Shown: positions 34,885-46,975, counted from the first letter of the stretch. The stretch is DNA of 64,000 nucleotides from Helianthus annuus (GCF_002127325.2 NC_035436.2:19168205-19232204), one strand, 5' to 3'. The notes: generated by a model not told the origin, from the sequence alone. Program-made: numbers and translations.

Positions 34885-36003
34885 ATGTTTGGTGGTCTCA
34901 GGCGACACGCGGGGGAGTCCCCTGGCCTGTCGCGACGCGCGGGAGATGCACATTTGGGCTTTAAAAGCAGGAACTTGGGACTTAAGCCACTTCACCATTT
35001 CGATCAACCTTTGACGAAAACTCGTTCTCTTATCCCCGTTTACTTATATTATACCCTTAATTCTGCGAAGCTTTGCCCCGTTGTAAGTGTTTTAACCTTG
35101 ATCACTGATTCGATACTCTGTCCGATCAATCTGAAACCCAGCAACGGATGCCAAAGTGCTACCTGAATAAGGCTACACTTTGTTAACTATGTTGGGGTTT
35201 TGATCTCGTGATGTATCGTTAAAGTTTGAGTTGGGTTGTTACACTGACACGCGTTGCATTGTATTTTTATAAGGAACTTAGGTTTAGCACCAGGAAGCTT
35301 TAAGTTAAAACCCTAAATCAACAATGGGATTCATTCTTCTTTTTTCTCACAACATTGTGAGTCATTCTTTCTTTTTTTTACCAAATGTTTTGCAAAACCC
35401 TAAATGTTTTTCAGTTATACTTACAGTAATTAAGTTTTTGTATTCTGCAATTGCTGCCGGTGTGTGGGGTTTTGTATACATTACTTGATAAGCTTCACCA
35501 TTGGACAACGCGTTAGCCAATGTGTGATATGACCATAGTCACAGATCCGATCGAGTGACAAATACCGATTGGAGTATTTGATTGATATAAACAATGTAAT
35601 CACCCTTGATACTGTAAAATATAACGATGTGTCTTTTTATACAAATGAATGAACTCACCAGTATTTTTTGCTGATAAAATGTTTTTAAAACACGTTTCAG
35701 GTAACCTATTGTGAAGGTAATAGAAGCCTTCTATGGAGCACTGAAGGCTTAAATAAGGTGGCTATAATTACCTCAATAAAAGAAGAAATCTATGTTTTAT
35801 CAATTAGGGTTATCCCTATAAATACATTTGATTGTAATATGGGTTTTACCTCATTTGTTTAATATTAAAAGTTTGGTGTTTTACAAACTCTGAAATATTT
35901 CTAACTACGATCCTGATGATATTTTCCGCTGCAAATTTAATAAACACCGGTACCACCTGACTGTTCACGGCTCCCGCCCAGGGTGGGGTCGGGGGTTGTG
36001 ACA
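34885..36003 (+). repeat. LTR-like fragment
   Basis: Contains a GC-rich GGCGACACGCGGGGGAGTCC-type segment common in plant LTRs, TTTCCGCTGCAAATTT near 35925 and a terminal GGGGTTGTGACA ending at 36003, all as in Ty3 LTRs. I could not find the matching start or a TSD, so length and family are uncertain. Confidence 0.45.
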
Positions 36004-36031
36004 AATATGAACTACAAATATGTAAGTAGTT

Positions 36032-36244
36032 TTACTTCTTCTCGCTAACAACATTAGGACTAGCGAAACACTTGATAAACGCATCTACTTCAATTTGCAA
36101 CTCGGCCTATTTAGTGTGCATGTTCCTAACTCTTTCAGTTAGGTCATTCAGTTCGTTATTTATTTGAGGGTCCGATTCTAAGACCTCCTCTAAAAGTCGA
36201 GCTAGTTGTTCTAAGATATCCACATTATTGTTGGAAGTTGACAT
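36032..36244 (-). pseudogene. Small Asn/Leu-rich ORF with internal stop, function unknown
   Basis: Minus-strand ATG at 36244 reads MSTSNNNVDILEQLARLLEE and continues with acidic, leucine-rich, coiled-coil-like sequence to a TAG at 36107-36109. The same frame is then open to a TAA at 36032-36034. Regular heptad-like spacing on both sides of the stop argues for a genuine former coding region of 70 codons. The rightward continuation shows nothing further. Confidence 0.35.
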
Positions 36245-37085
36245 ACTAATACAAGGAATTAAGACGTGAATTACATTATAACATAACCAAATAAAACATA
36301 CTTAGAAGAAGTAACTGAAAACTTATTAGTACGTTGTTAAAAATAGGCTTGACCACATAAAACTCATGGTGACGGCAACCATAAAGACCATCCAAAAATG
36401 CATGCTTCTTATCGCCAATAAGATATAGCGTAAACACATAGACGTAAAGATACAAAACAAAAAATAAAAATAAAAACCTACATATTATTTATTAAGTATA
36501 AAAAATAATATTTGGGCTTAGAAATCTAGTTCATGCCGGTTGCTTTCATAAAGCCTTCGTGGAATTTGTGAAACTAGATTAAAAACATCATAGCCAATTC
36601 AACCAACTCTAGATAGCAAAATACAAATAATGTTGTAAATTATATATGCCATTAATTTTCAACAAAATTGTCGGCTTAGTGTTACTCAGAAGCACAACAT
36701 GGTTGCAACAACTATTGCTTAGCCAAATGGCATGCACCATAATAGCAATTATACCTTTTTGCGTCATCTAATATCGAGCGTTAACATAGGTTTTGCAAAT
36801 AAGTCTACAAAGTGGTACACACAGTTTATATACCAAAACAGGGGTACAACCGAAAACAACCCAACTCAAATGAACTTGGTACAAGTCAACAAAGCACCCA
36901 TATGTTGACCAATTGATTCTCAATCAGCAAAGAGAAGGGGTTAAATACCCGCAACTGGTACAAACAAATAACCACAATATACAACCACGCTATACTTAAA
37001 ACACCCAAAATGCAAGGGGTACAACTCAACAAAGCAGAAACTTGTTGCAAACGGATAGTATTATAGTTAAATAACAGACGCCGCA
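36245..37085. other. Intergenic, no gene seen
   Basis: AT-rich with scattered stops in all frames. No terminal repeats found. Confidence 0.4.
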
Positions 37086-38640
37086 TGTGACAACCCGCAA
37101 TTTCAGGTTAATACTTTAACCTAACCACAGTTAACTTAGTCATACATTCATAGCATTGCATTTAACTATGGTTAGTTAAATGAGTCTACTTTGGTAATTC
37201 AGGGAATTACCGGAACACTTGCATGATAACTCTCAAATGTTGGCGAATAACACGAATAATAATTATAAATGGATGGTTTATACGAACTTAAGTGTTGCAT
37301 GATAAATACGTGGATTATGTGTTCTAACTGTAAGATGTTGTGGGCCTTGTGTAATAATGACGTAGTTAGGGGTGTTTAGGGTCAATAGTGAAACTTTAAT
37401 ATAACTCCTGCATAACCCTAAACCTCCCTCACAAATCATTCTACGGCAGTTTGTAAATCATCATTTCTATAATCATCATCTCTAATCAATCCTAGCTACA
37501 CAATTTTCACACACATCAATCTTGATCTCTCAATCTATCTAGAATCAACCTAAGGTATTGCTTTATGATTATGCGTTGTTATCTCTGCTCTTTTGATTTC
37601 ATGCAAACCCTAGTCCTCCAAACAATGGTTCTGTGTTTAGTTAATCATCTTGATTGATTGTGCAATGGTTTGTGAATCATTGTGTAATTGTTTGCTGATA
37701 TTAGGATACAATTGACATGCGAGAATTGTTAAATTGTTGCTTTATCCATATGCTAGATTAGGGTTTTGATCGTAGAACTGCAAATTGTAACTGTTACATT
37801 GAAGGATTTGCTTATTCTATGTTTGTTCTGTGCGTATGAAACTAGTCAGACTTTGTGAAGTCACAAAGTCCGACTTTATCTTGTGCCGAGTTTACAGCAG
37901 TGGCTTGGTCAGAACATATGGTCCGAATATATTAAAGTGTCAAGGTTTATGTTAAACTTTTGGGTCCGGATTTGTGGCCATGTAGGTGGTCCAAATTAAT
38001 TTGGCATGTCCGGCGTTATAAATCAAAAAGGGAGTCAGGATTTCTTTTCCCTTGTGTCCGAACTTATTAAAATGTGGAGGATCAGAGTTTACAAATAAAA
38101 GGGGGTGTCCGGCTTTGTTATATTTAAGTGCGTGTTCTGAATATTTTTTTAACATGTCCGAATTTAATAAGTACAAGGGGCCCGGGTTTAATGAACATGA
38201 TATGGTCCGGTCATATGCCAATATATTAATGTCCGAGCTTAATAACCTGTAATCAGAATATATATATGTAGTAGAATTAATTGGGTCCGGATTACCATGT
38301 GTGCCAATGTTCCGAATTTGAATTTGAATTTCAAGAGTGCCACTTGTTGACTATTATGAATTAATAATTGAAATTGAAAAGTATTGTTAAATGGTCTGAA
38401 TTTCTATGTGAGAAGTCAGAAAATATAATAAAATAAGCAATTACATAATTGTTAGAATGATAAATTTAAACGTGTCAATAGGTCGGAACAATGTTTGTAA
38501 GGTACTAAACTAGACATTTGGGTGAACGGAATATTAAAAACACATTGACTTTTGTAGAACTTCAACCAAAGGAAGGAAAAGAACATCATACTCGCACTAA
38601 AGGATCGAGGTAAGTACGAACCTTTGGTTTTATGAGGCAT
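37086..38640 (+). repeat. Ty3-type LTR fragment with GTCCGA motif array
   Basis: Starts TGTGACAACCCGC at 37086, like the minus-strand start of the solo LTR (TGTGACAACCTG). Between 37870 and 38290 it has about ten copies of GTCCG(A/G)(A/C)TT-like motifs, and near 38610 a GGTAAGTACGAACC splice-donor-like site in the position where the solo LTR has GGTGAGTTCACAC. No CA end or TSD was found, so it is truncated on the right. Confidence 0.55.
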
Positions 38641-39780
38641 GCATCTTAAATTATTTGGATAATGGTTATTGAAGGATGATTATGCTGTTCTAGAAAGATA
38701 CTAATCTATTAGCTAATAAAAAGTGAACTTTGTAATTGCAACTTCATGCATTTATAGTAACATTTTTCATCTTGAATTTGTTGAATTAAAGTTTGTATTT
38801 AAGGTTGTTCAGGGCATGTTATTCAGTCATATATAGCTGAGAAATACAGTTGTAAATGGCTGTGAAAAATGGTTGTACATGACTGGTAATTATACTGGAC
38901 TAGTACAACGCGTGTATAAGTTGAATTCCAAATTTTGGAACACATACAACATTTGTCTCTTTCATATCTTGAAGATGCTTTGTTTTTGGTGTTGCAAGTT
39001 CAGTTTCGTTTGGGTTCTCTGTTGCTTTTGCAGGTCGGTACAGGTAATATTCATGCTTTTCCTCCTTGCGAATAAGTGTGTTTTTAAAGATGAAACATAT
39101 ATAAAAATTATTCTATGAATAGTGAGGTACAACACATGACTGAGAGTATAAGGAAGATACTATGGATGGACATGAGACAAAAATATTCATTATCCCCACT
39201 TGCTCTTATATTTTTAATTTTGCATTTCTAATTTCAAATTTATACACCTATAGATATATTTTATTTCATATGAAGGTTGTGCAACAGCCGACTGCCACTA
39301 TCCCGGATGAATTGCCAATCATAATAGGCGGTGGAGAGATACATACTTGGAATCAAACTAGAAAACCAAAAAAAATAGGCAGAACAACAAAACATCTTTT
39401 TTTCCAAAAATTAAGCTTCGTGTTCAAATTTGTGTTCTTTCCTTATAAATCGATCGATTAACTAATATAAATATTCATGACAGAAGATATAAGCGTTTGC
39501 AGGTTGATGGGTGGTTTTAAACACTTTAGGGCTCTGAAATACTCCACGGTTTTGGGTTAAATAACATGTGCTTGAATTTTAGTTTAAACAGTTGCTATAA
39601 CGCGTTCATCGATATTTTGACTGAATTCCTACCGGTTTTTGGGACTTTAGTTGCTTGTCAGAGAAACAGTTATTGGATTATTTGTTGTCAACATGTGTTT
39701 ATTAGTGTACACAATTATTAATATACATATAACATTGTAGTTATAGTTACTACCTACTACAAAGTATGATCCGGAGGTTA
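38641..39780. other. Unassigned AT-rich sequence
   Basis: No convincing coding frame. May be the inside of the Helitron whose 3' end lies at 39874. Confidence 0.35.
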
Positions 39781-39874
39781 ATTATAATGAGATTTTGTAA
39801 ATCTGATCGATTACACGTTGACGTGTGGTCAATTTCTTTGCTTGCAGTGCAACGCGCGCGGGGCACTTTTCTAG
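39781..39874 (+). mobile_element. Helitron-like 3' terminus
   Basis: GTGCAACGCGCGCGGGGCAC, a 4-nt spacer, then CTAG at 39871-39874 followed by T. The imperfect GC hairpin before CTAG is typical of Helitrons. The 5' end was not located. Confidence 0.4.
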
Positions 39875-40033
39875 TTTTTCTCTAAATTTCATCATATTCA
39901 ACTATACAATATCAGATACGCATTCATCAATTTTGACATATGAATTTTCCTTAAAAACCAGCCTAAAGTCAGAATTACCAAAAAAAAATCTACTACAAAA
40001 ATCATAATATTAAAATTTTGCATTATATATTTA

Positions 40034-40368
40034 GAGTAAATTGCCAAAAGTGTCCCTAAGGTTTGGGTACATTTGTCATTTTCATCCAAAACAACTTTTT
40101 TGTACAATATAGTTCTTCACTTTTGGGATTTTTTGTCATTTTCATCCAAACGTCTAATTTGCTTTATTTTTTCTATCAAACATTTGGATGAAAATGGCAA
40201 AAAATCACAAATCTCAAGGATGATTTTGCCAAAAAAAAAAAAAAAAGTCGGCCGTTTGGATGAAAATGCCAAAAAATCCCAAATGTGGACTATATGGTTC
40301 AAAAATGTTGTTTTGGATGAAAATGGCAAAGATGCCCAAACCTCAGGGACGATTTTGGCAATTTACTC
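40034..40368. mobile_element. Fold-back MITE (GAGTAAATTGCC family)
   Basis: Terminal arms of about 90 bp are near-perfect inverted repeats beginning GAGTAAATTGCCAAAA. Flanks ATATATTTA and ATAAACTTA agree at 7 of 9 positions, a possible decayed 9-bp TSD (Mutator-type). The inside is also self-complementary. Confidence 0.8.
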
Positions 40369-40878
40369 ATAAACTTATTACATTTATATTCAAATTCAAG
40401 AAAAAAAACTCCTACAATCAGACCCTACCAGTATACACCACCATTGTAAGCGGATTCGAATAATATCAACCTGATTTGGAAAGGGTGCCCATTTTCATTG
40501 CATTGCTGCAAAAACCACAAAGCCATAATCAACCAACAAACTTTATATTACTAATGAAAATCACAATCCAGACATTCATTATGTAATAAATACACTAAGC
40601 CAGACATTCATTTGTAATAAATACACTAAATCTATATTTTATTGTTACAAAAAATTGTACCTGAGCTCAGAAAACATGAGTAAAAAGCCATTAAAACAGC
40701 TAATAGGTGCTTGTTGGACATCAAGAACCGAAGAGTCCTCATGATCGAATGCAAAAAAAACCCGATTTTTGACACAAATAAGTGTGTTTTCACCAGCCCG
40801 CTGTACCGTTCGCCTCGTTTCAATCTATAGTCATTAAACAAAAAAAAATTGTCATTTAACATGTATAATTTTTGTTTA
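40369..40878. other. Intergenic with one short tandem duplication
   Basis: A ~31-bp unit CCAGACATTCATT(AT)GTAATAAATACACTA is duplicated near 40567-40628. No gene recognised. Confidence 0.5.
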
Positions 40879-41123
40879 GAGTTGATTACTGTTTTCGTCC
40901 CTGTGGTTTGTCAAAAATCACTATTTCAGTCCATTAGTTTAAAAATTGCGATTTCAGTCCCTGTGGTTTCACTTTCGTAACCATTTCAGTCCACCTCGTA
41001 AAACCACAGGGACTGAAAAGGTTACGAAGGTGAAACCTCAGGGACTGAAATCGCAATTTTTAAACTAATGGACTGAAATAGTGATTTTTGACAAACCACA
41101 GGGACGAAAACAGTAATTAACTC
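40879..41123. mobile_element. Fold-back MITE, family B copy 1
   Basis: Begins GAGTTGATTACTG and ends GTAATTAACTC. The whole 245 bp folds on itself (arms with TTCGTCCCTGTGGTTTGTC). Flanked by a perfect 9-bp duplication TTTTGTTTA (40870-40878, 41124-41132). The TSD length points to Mutator transposase. Confidence 0.9.
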
Positions 41124-41499
41124 TTTTGTTTACAAACATGACTAACTGATAGGATTTACGATGTTAGAATACGTACTATATAAAGAACATGCACGATGGT
41201 AAAAGGGTTTCGACATCAAAAACTTATTGACGAGTAACGATATACAGTACACGTCTAACAAGTCAGCCTGAAGATATTCAGAACAATTCAATCCTTGACA
41301 CAAGTCTTATACATTTTCTCGCTTTGATTTACGATCTGATTTTTCTTTCGCGATACATCTTTTAATTTCATTCATCAGTTGTTACTAAATACATCTTTTA
41401 ACTTCCATTCATTCTCATTTTGTATAACCGTTGTAGTTATAATAATCTTATAACCATATACAGGTATCCCCACCGGTTTTGATCATCGTTGAGGTCATT

Positions 41500-41743
41500 C
41501 AGACCAGTCCTCAAGTTCTGTCAAATCTCCTCCATCACTGCCGTTAGAATTCCCCCATTATTGAAACGGAGTTGGATGTGCTAGACTGGAAGGAAAGTTA
41601 AGGTTGACTCTGTAAACCCGACAATCCAAACTCATTATTAATTTGGGCTTGCGAAAGCTGGAAATCAGAAGTTAAAATGGGAACACCCACGAGGAATTGT
41701 TGTAGCTCAATGGAAAACAATTTCTCAATCTTTCCCTTACCTC
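41500..41743 (-). pseudogene. Fragment of an unidentified gene, left of copia insertion
   Basis: On the minus strand a stretch reads FQLSQAQINNEFG. A similar stretch (FSITQIENEFG) occurs at about 47040-47070, across the copia insertion. The blocks GGTATCCCCACC (near 41464 and 47002) are also shared. These look like duplicated pieces of one gene or element, now full of stops. The family is not recognised. Confidence 0.3.
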
Positions 41744-41748
41744 CTCCG

Positions 41749-41936
41749 TAAAAGAGTTTATGGTCAAATAATTTTCTGTGATTTCATTGAATAAACAAGG
41801 CCCTTTAAATAGGCACCATTACATCAGAAAAATAGGAAGAGATATACATGACTAAGGAAAGGATATACAATTCAATAAACTAATAATTATCACAAATCTA
41901 TTCCAATAATAATGGAGACATTATTATCGGCTAAGA
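41749..41936 (-). repeat. 3' LTR of the decayed copia element
   Basis: 188 bp, from TAAAAGAGTTTATGG to CGGCTAAGA on the plus strand. Confidence 0.85.
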
Positions 41937-41942
41937 CACCCC

Positions 41943-42907
41943 CGCAGTTTGAACGGGCGTCGGACAGACGTTCAAACTGGACCGAAAAGACTGAAACGAA
42001 ATCCCCTTGGTAAAAATGTCTACGTACTGTAATGATGATGGAACATGAAGCACTCGAATATGACCTACGCGAACCTTCTCCCTCACAAAGTGAATATCAA
42101 CTTCGATGTGCTTAGTACGCTGATGTTGTACCGGATTATCTGAAAGGTAAACGGCTGAAACGTTATCACAATACACAATAGACGCCTGTTGTAATGGGAT
42201 ATGTAACTCAAGAAGAAGATTTCGAATCCAAGTGGCCTCGGCAACAGCATTTGCAACACCCCTGTATTCGACCTCAGCACTAGATATTGAAATGGTTGGT
42301 TGTCCCTTAGAGGACCAGGAGATTAAGTTATCACCAAGGAATACGCAATAACCACTGGTCGACCGGCGAGAATCCGGGCAGCCTCCCCAATCGGCATCAG
42401 AGTAGGCAACTAAAGAAGTATTAGTTGAAGGGTGGATAGGAAGACCTTAATCTGTGGTGCCCTGTAAATACCGAATGATACGCTTTAAGAAAGTAAAGTG
42501 CGGTTCTCGTGGATCATGCATGAAGAGACAAATCTTTTGAACCGCATAGGAAATGTCAGGACGCGTGAACGTGAGGTACTGCAATGCTCCAGCCAAGCTT
42601 CTGTAAAGTGTGGGATCATGAAAGGGAGCCCCATCAGTAGCACTTAGTTTGGCTGCCAAATCGACTGGAGTGACACATGGTTTACAGGTCGTCATGGCGG
42701 CACAAGCAATGATGTCCTTGGTGTATTGGGCCTGAGATAAGAAGAGACCCGTCTTACTGCGAGTGGCCGTGATGCCCAGAAAGTGATGCAGAGTACCCAA
42801 GTCGGTCATGGAAAACTCTTTAGAAAGCATGTCTATAATCTGCCGAAGTAGAACTGAAGATGAGGCTGTAAGAACAATATCATCCACATACAGCAACAAG
42901 TAAGCCA
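41943..42907 (-). pseudogene. Copia RT C-terminal half and RNase H (broken)
   Basis: From AYLLLYVDDIVL (RT active site YVDD, near 42890) through LYRSLAGALQYLTFTRPDI to a TAA at 42447-42449. It continues in frame through AYSDADWGGC (RNase H), the SSAEVEY motif and KHIEVDIHFV to the element end. It is shifted in frame from the upstream RT segment at about 42905. Confidence 0.8.
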
Positions 42908-43552
42908 TGTCAGTCCCGGACTGGACTGATATATGAAAAGAGAATTGTCACATACACTGCTCTTGAATCCCCTTGATATAATAAAGTTTGCAAACCTTGT
43001 ATACCACGCCCTGGGAGCTTGTTTAAGCCCGTATAGAGATTTTTTAAGACGGCAAACAAATTCCGGATGACGTTTATCCACGAAGCCGGGAGGTTGATGC
43101 ATAAAGACAACCTCATTTAAATGCCCATGTAAAAAGGCATATTTAACATCTAATTGATGTATAGGCCAAGACCGAGAGACTGCTAAGGACAGAACCGTAC
43201 GAATAGTAGCCGGTTTAACAACCGGACTAAAAGTGTCTTCACAATCGACCCCCAATGTTTGAGATTTTCCGTTAACAACCAGCCTAGCTTTGTACCGTTC
43301 TAGTGAACCATCAGACTTAAACTTATGTCGAAATAACCACATGCATCGAATTATCGGTCTATCGACCGGTCTTGGAACCAACTCCCAAGTATCATTCACC
43401 TGTAAAGCAGAAAATTCGGTTTGCATCGCATGTAACCAATTAGGATCCGAGAAGGCTTTGGCATAGGTTGTTGGAACAGGTGAGATGGATGTGGAAAGAA
43501 GGGTTTGGGAAGTGGTGGGCGGATGTGTGTTGGCTTTTGAGCGGGTGACCAT
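42908..43552 (-). pseudogene. Copia reverse transcriptase N-terminal half
   Basis: Contains RYKARLVVNGKSQT, the DTFSPVVKPATIR block, HQLDVKYAFLHG and KQAPRAWYTRF, all standard copia RT landmarks. Ends at the frameshift near 42905. Confidence 0.8.
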
Positions 43553-44196
43553 GGGGTGGGTGTTAGTTGGGGGGTTCGGGGCTGCAGTGGGTGCGGATGA
43601 TGGGACAGGAACCGAAGGCTGAGTATTGGCAGTGGGCTGCTGAGCTGTTTTGGCGCGACGAGAGTATGTAATGGGAAAAGGGATGGTACTTGGGTGGGGA
43701 GTAGTGGCGACTGTTGTGGTTGGGACCGAAGGCTGAGGAGAGGGATGACGAAAACAAAAGGTTGAGGGATGGTATCATCTAAGAAGTTATAGGAGCTGGT
43801 AGAGGATGGGATTGTGTATGGAAAGGTGTTCTCGTCAAAAGTGACGTGACGAGAAATATGAACTCTACCAGTTGTGGGGTCAAAGCACCTGTAGCCTCGA
43901 AAATCCGGAGGATAGCCGAGGAATATGCAACGAATCGAACGATGATGGAGTTTGTGTGGCTGCGTTGCAGATGTATTCGGGTAGCATGCACAACCAAAAA
44001 CTCTTAAATGGTCATAGGTGGGATGACGCAGGTACAAAGCAAATGTGGGGGTATAAAAGTTTAGACGTTTTGTCGGTAAAATGTTGTGTAAATAGGTGGC
44101 TGTGTGAAGTGATTCGACCCAGAACATCGATGGTAAGTTGGCATGAATGAGTAAGGAGCGGATGATGTCGTTTAGGCGACGAATCACACGCTTTGC
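43553..44196 (-). pseudogene. Copia integrase C-terminal part
   Basis: Begins after the stop at 44197-44199. In the stretch corresponding to the catalytic NGxAER motif the glutamate codon reads AAG (AKR), so the catalytic Glu is replaced by Lys. HLRVFGCACYPN and FLGYPPDFRGYRC follow, then a proline-rich linker toward RT. Confidence 0.75.
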
Positions 44197-45384
44197 TCAG
44201 CCGTTTTGGGACGAGGTTTGAGGGCATGAGAATCGGAACAGCAAACCATGTTGGTTAGCAAAGGTTTTAAAAGCATTATTATCGAATTCACCCCCGAGAT
44301 CACATTGGAATGTTTTTATGTTCCGGTTAAATTGGGTAGCTATTAGGCGATGGAATTTAATGAAGGTTGGTAAAGTTTCGGATTTATATTTTAAAGGATA
44401 AGCCCATTGAAAGTGTGAGAAGTTATCAATGAGTACCATATAGTATTTATAGCCACTTTTACTTGTAATTGGTGATGTCCATAAGTCACAATGGATGATA
44501 TCAAAAAGCGAAAAGGTAAAAGAATTTGAAGCATAAAAAGGAAGTCTTTTACTATTAGATAATTGACAAGAATGACAAAAAGACTTGGTTTTATTACATG
44601 AAAAATTAAAATTACGACTAAGAATATCCAAAACTTGAGCACCAGGGTGGCCGAAACGCTCGTGCAAAGGTAAAGAAGTAGAGGTGATGAAACAAGCAGA
44701 GGGCGGAAGCTGAGGGGCGGTGAAAGGGTAGAGATCCCCGGTGCTACTGTGGCGTGACAGAATCCGTCCAGTTGTTAAGTCCTTCAAAGAAAAACCAAAT
44801 GGGTCAAATTCAACAGACAAATTATTATCACGAGTAAAACGTCTAACAGAGATAAGGTTTTTAATAATTTTGGGGCTGTAAAGGATATCGGGTAGGATGT
44901 ATGTACGGTCGAAAACAGTATGAAAACCTGTCCCGGATCCATATATTGGTAAACATTGACTGTTGCCTACCAAAATTTTACTACTAACAGAAGAAGATAA
45001 AGGTTGTTGAATCATACCCTGGTCTTGAGTAACGTGTCGTTCAGCGCCTGTATCCATGAACTTTGTGGGGTCTGTTTGATTCAGATGCATAGCAGTAAAA
45101 GCAGCTTGGAGATCCGACGGGCACAAGGCATTGTGCCCGGGCTGCTGGTGGCCTGAATGTGCTGCGGTATGGGGCTGATTCGGATCAGGCAGGCTGTTGG
45201 TACATGAAGTTTGCCTGTGGAGCGGGCGGCTGTCCCTGCTAACCAGAAGAATTCCACGCAGGTTGAGTTGGATACGGGCATGGAGGTGTGTTCCACCATG
45301 CCCATTGTGGGTATCCGGCTGACTGAAAAGACCAGGGGCTGTTTGTTTGCTGCTGAAAACGGCCACCCCCACGTCCGCGACCAC
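44197..45384 (-). pseudogene. Copia protease and integrase N-terminal part
   Basis: Contains a DTGAERHVT protease motif, HERFGHPG...CHSCQLSNS (integrase zinc domain), HCDLWTSP (first catalytic Asp) and TFQCDLGGEF (second). It stops at TGA 44197-44199 within the third catalytic motif. Confidence 0.8.
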
Positions 45385-46156
45385 CGCGACCTCGGTAACC
45401 TTGCCCGCGACCCCGTCCCCGACCTCGTGTGTAGCCTGTGGGTGACGGGTTAGGGTTGTTGGAAGGCTGAGACGGTGGCTGTGGATTGGAGGATGGCTGT
45501 TGTGAGGTTGGTGCCTGAGGGGTTACGAGAACCGATGGGGGGCTTTGGCGGGCAGCTTGGCGAATCAGTTCATCCTGCAGCATGCTTCGAGCTAAATCCC
45601 AGTCAGCGTCCTGGGCATTGATAAGAGAAGCGGTTGTGTCAAATTCTGCGGGTAGGCCACGGACGAGTTGTAAGACGAGTCGAGACTCGGTCACGGGCTG
45701 ATCAACATCCCAAGTTGATTAGCGAGATCTTTCAGTTGTAAGCAATAATCGTCTAAAGACGAACATGCTGATAAAGTGAGGTTAACGAATTTGGTTTCCA
45801 GGGCAGCCGCTCGTGCTTCTTGTTGCTCAAAAAAATTTTCTCAATCTTGACCCAAGCGGCGCGGGCTGTCGTCTCGGTATCCAAGACGCGACCTAGTATA
45901 TCATCTGAGATGGTGCTATAAATCCACTGCAACACAAGAGCATCAATTTCTTTCCAGGAGGCGGTTTGGTGTCATCGATGTGGCTGAGGACTTTATAAGC
46001 CACTGCATGCAGCTTGAATAGTTTAATCCAGGCAGAATACGTAACTTTGGTGCCATCAAGAGTGCGTACTTTGGTCTGGATATTGGTCACAGAATACGCC
46101 GAATGGAGGGTGGCTGCGGGTTTCTGGGATGGCTCTCCTTGATCAGATTTAGGCAT
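45239..46156 (-). pseudogene. Copia gag with RGG-rich tail, frameshifted
   Basis: Gag starts near 46156 (MPKSDQGEP), passes through TLDGTKVTYSAWIKLFKLH and an SDDILGRVLDTET region in shifted frames, and ends in LVRGLPAEFDTTASL, a Pro/Gln-rich part and an RG/RGG-rich segment, with WAWWNTPPCPYPTQP after it. No CCHC knuckle is visible; the RGG region may bind RNA instead. At least two frame changes lie between 45690 and 45940. Confidence 0.75.
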
Positions 46157-46225
46157 GGCAGCGATCGGAAAAAAAGAGAATCGCCGGCTAGGGTTTTAGG
46201 GTTTGAGAAGAAAATCAGAATCGTA

Positions 46226-46237
46226 GCTCTGATACCA
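46226..46237 (-). other. Primer-binding site (initiator tRNA-Met type)
   Basis: Minus strand TGGTATCAGAGC immediately after the LTR end. Confidence 0.9.
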
Positions 46238-46396
46238 TAAAAAGAGTTTATGGTCAAATAATTTTCTGTTATTTCATTGAATAAACAAGGCCCTTTAAAT
46301 AGGGGATTAGGATCAAATACAAAGGATCCTAATTGTAAGAAGTGTAAGAAGGATTTATAGAGTGACAAGTGTCCAATAACCTAAAAAAACCCACTA

Positions 46397-46438
<42 letters not shown>

Positions 46439-46676
46439 AAACATCTACCACCACCAAAAACCTAACCCCCCCACACACACACACACACATCACCCACCCT
46501 AAAAAAAAAAAAAAAAAAAAAATTTACCGAGGGGGTGGGGGGTGGGTGTTTAGTTTTTTTTTAGGTTTTTGGGGGGTGGGGGGGGGTGTTTGGGTTTTTT
46601 TTAGGTTTTTGGGGGGTGGGAGTGGGAAGGGGGGTTTAGGTTTTTTTGGGGGTTTTTTTGTGAGGTTTTTTTTTTT

Positions 46677-46711
<35 letters not shown>

Positions 46712-46970
46712 GGGGGTGGGTGTTTAGGTTTTTGGTGGTGATGTAGTGGGTTTAGTTTTAGGTTATTAGACACTTGTCACTCTATAAATCATTCTTACAC
46801 TTCTTACAATTAGAAGACTTTGTAGAATAACTTGACCCTTAAATAGGCACCATTACATCAGAAAAATAGGAAGAGATATACATGACTAAGGAAAGGATAT
46901 ACAATACAATAAACTAATAATTATCACAAATCTATTCCAATAATAATGAAGACATTATTATCGGCTAAGA
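46238..46970 (-). repeat. 5' LTR of the decayed copia element, split by a MITE
   Basis: LTR sequence at 46238-46303 and 46848-46970; the rest is the MITE plus its target duplication TTAAATAGG. Confidence 0.85.
46304..46838. mobile_element. Fold-back MITE with homopolymer core
   Basis: Arms of about 95 bp are inverted repeats (shared core CTAATTGTAAGAAGTGTAAG and ATTTATAGAGTGACAAGTGT). A perfect 9-bp TSD TTAAATAGG flanks it (46295-46303, 46839-46847). The core is a long A run, CA repeats, several G-rich blocks and a G run of about 32. The core may contain assembly error. Confidence 0.85.
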
Positions 46971-46975
46971 CTCCG

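Larger units (their letters stand above)
41749..46970 (-). mobile_element. Decayed Ty1/copia element with nested MITE
   Basis: LTRs 41749-41936 and 46238-46970 (the latter split by a MITE at 46304-46838). TSD CTCCG at 41744-41748 and 46971-46975. A PBS lies at 46226-46237 directly against the right LTR, and the PPT (minus strand CTGCGGGGGTG) is at 41937-41947. Without the MITE and its duplicated target the element is about 4.7 kb. LTR ends on the minus strand are TCTTAG...CTTTTA rather than TG...CA. Gag and pol are recognisable but carry stops and frameshifts. Confidence 0.88.

Noticed and set aside
43563..43778. Ser/Pro-rich ORF on the minus strand
   Set aside because: Shadow frame of the proline-rich linker in the decayed copia.
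46546..46746. 66-codon ORF of Gly and Phe
   Set aside because: Produced by G and T homopolymers inside a MITE.
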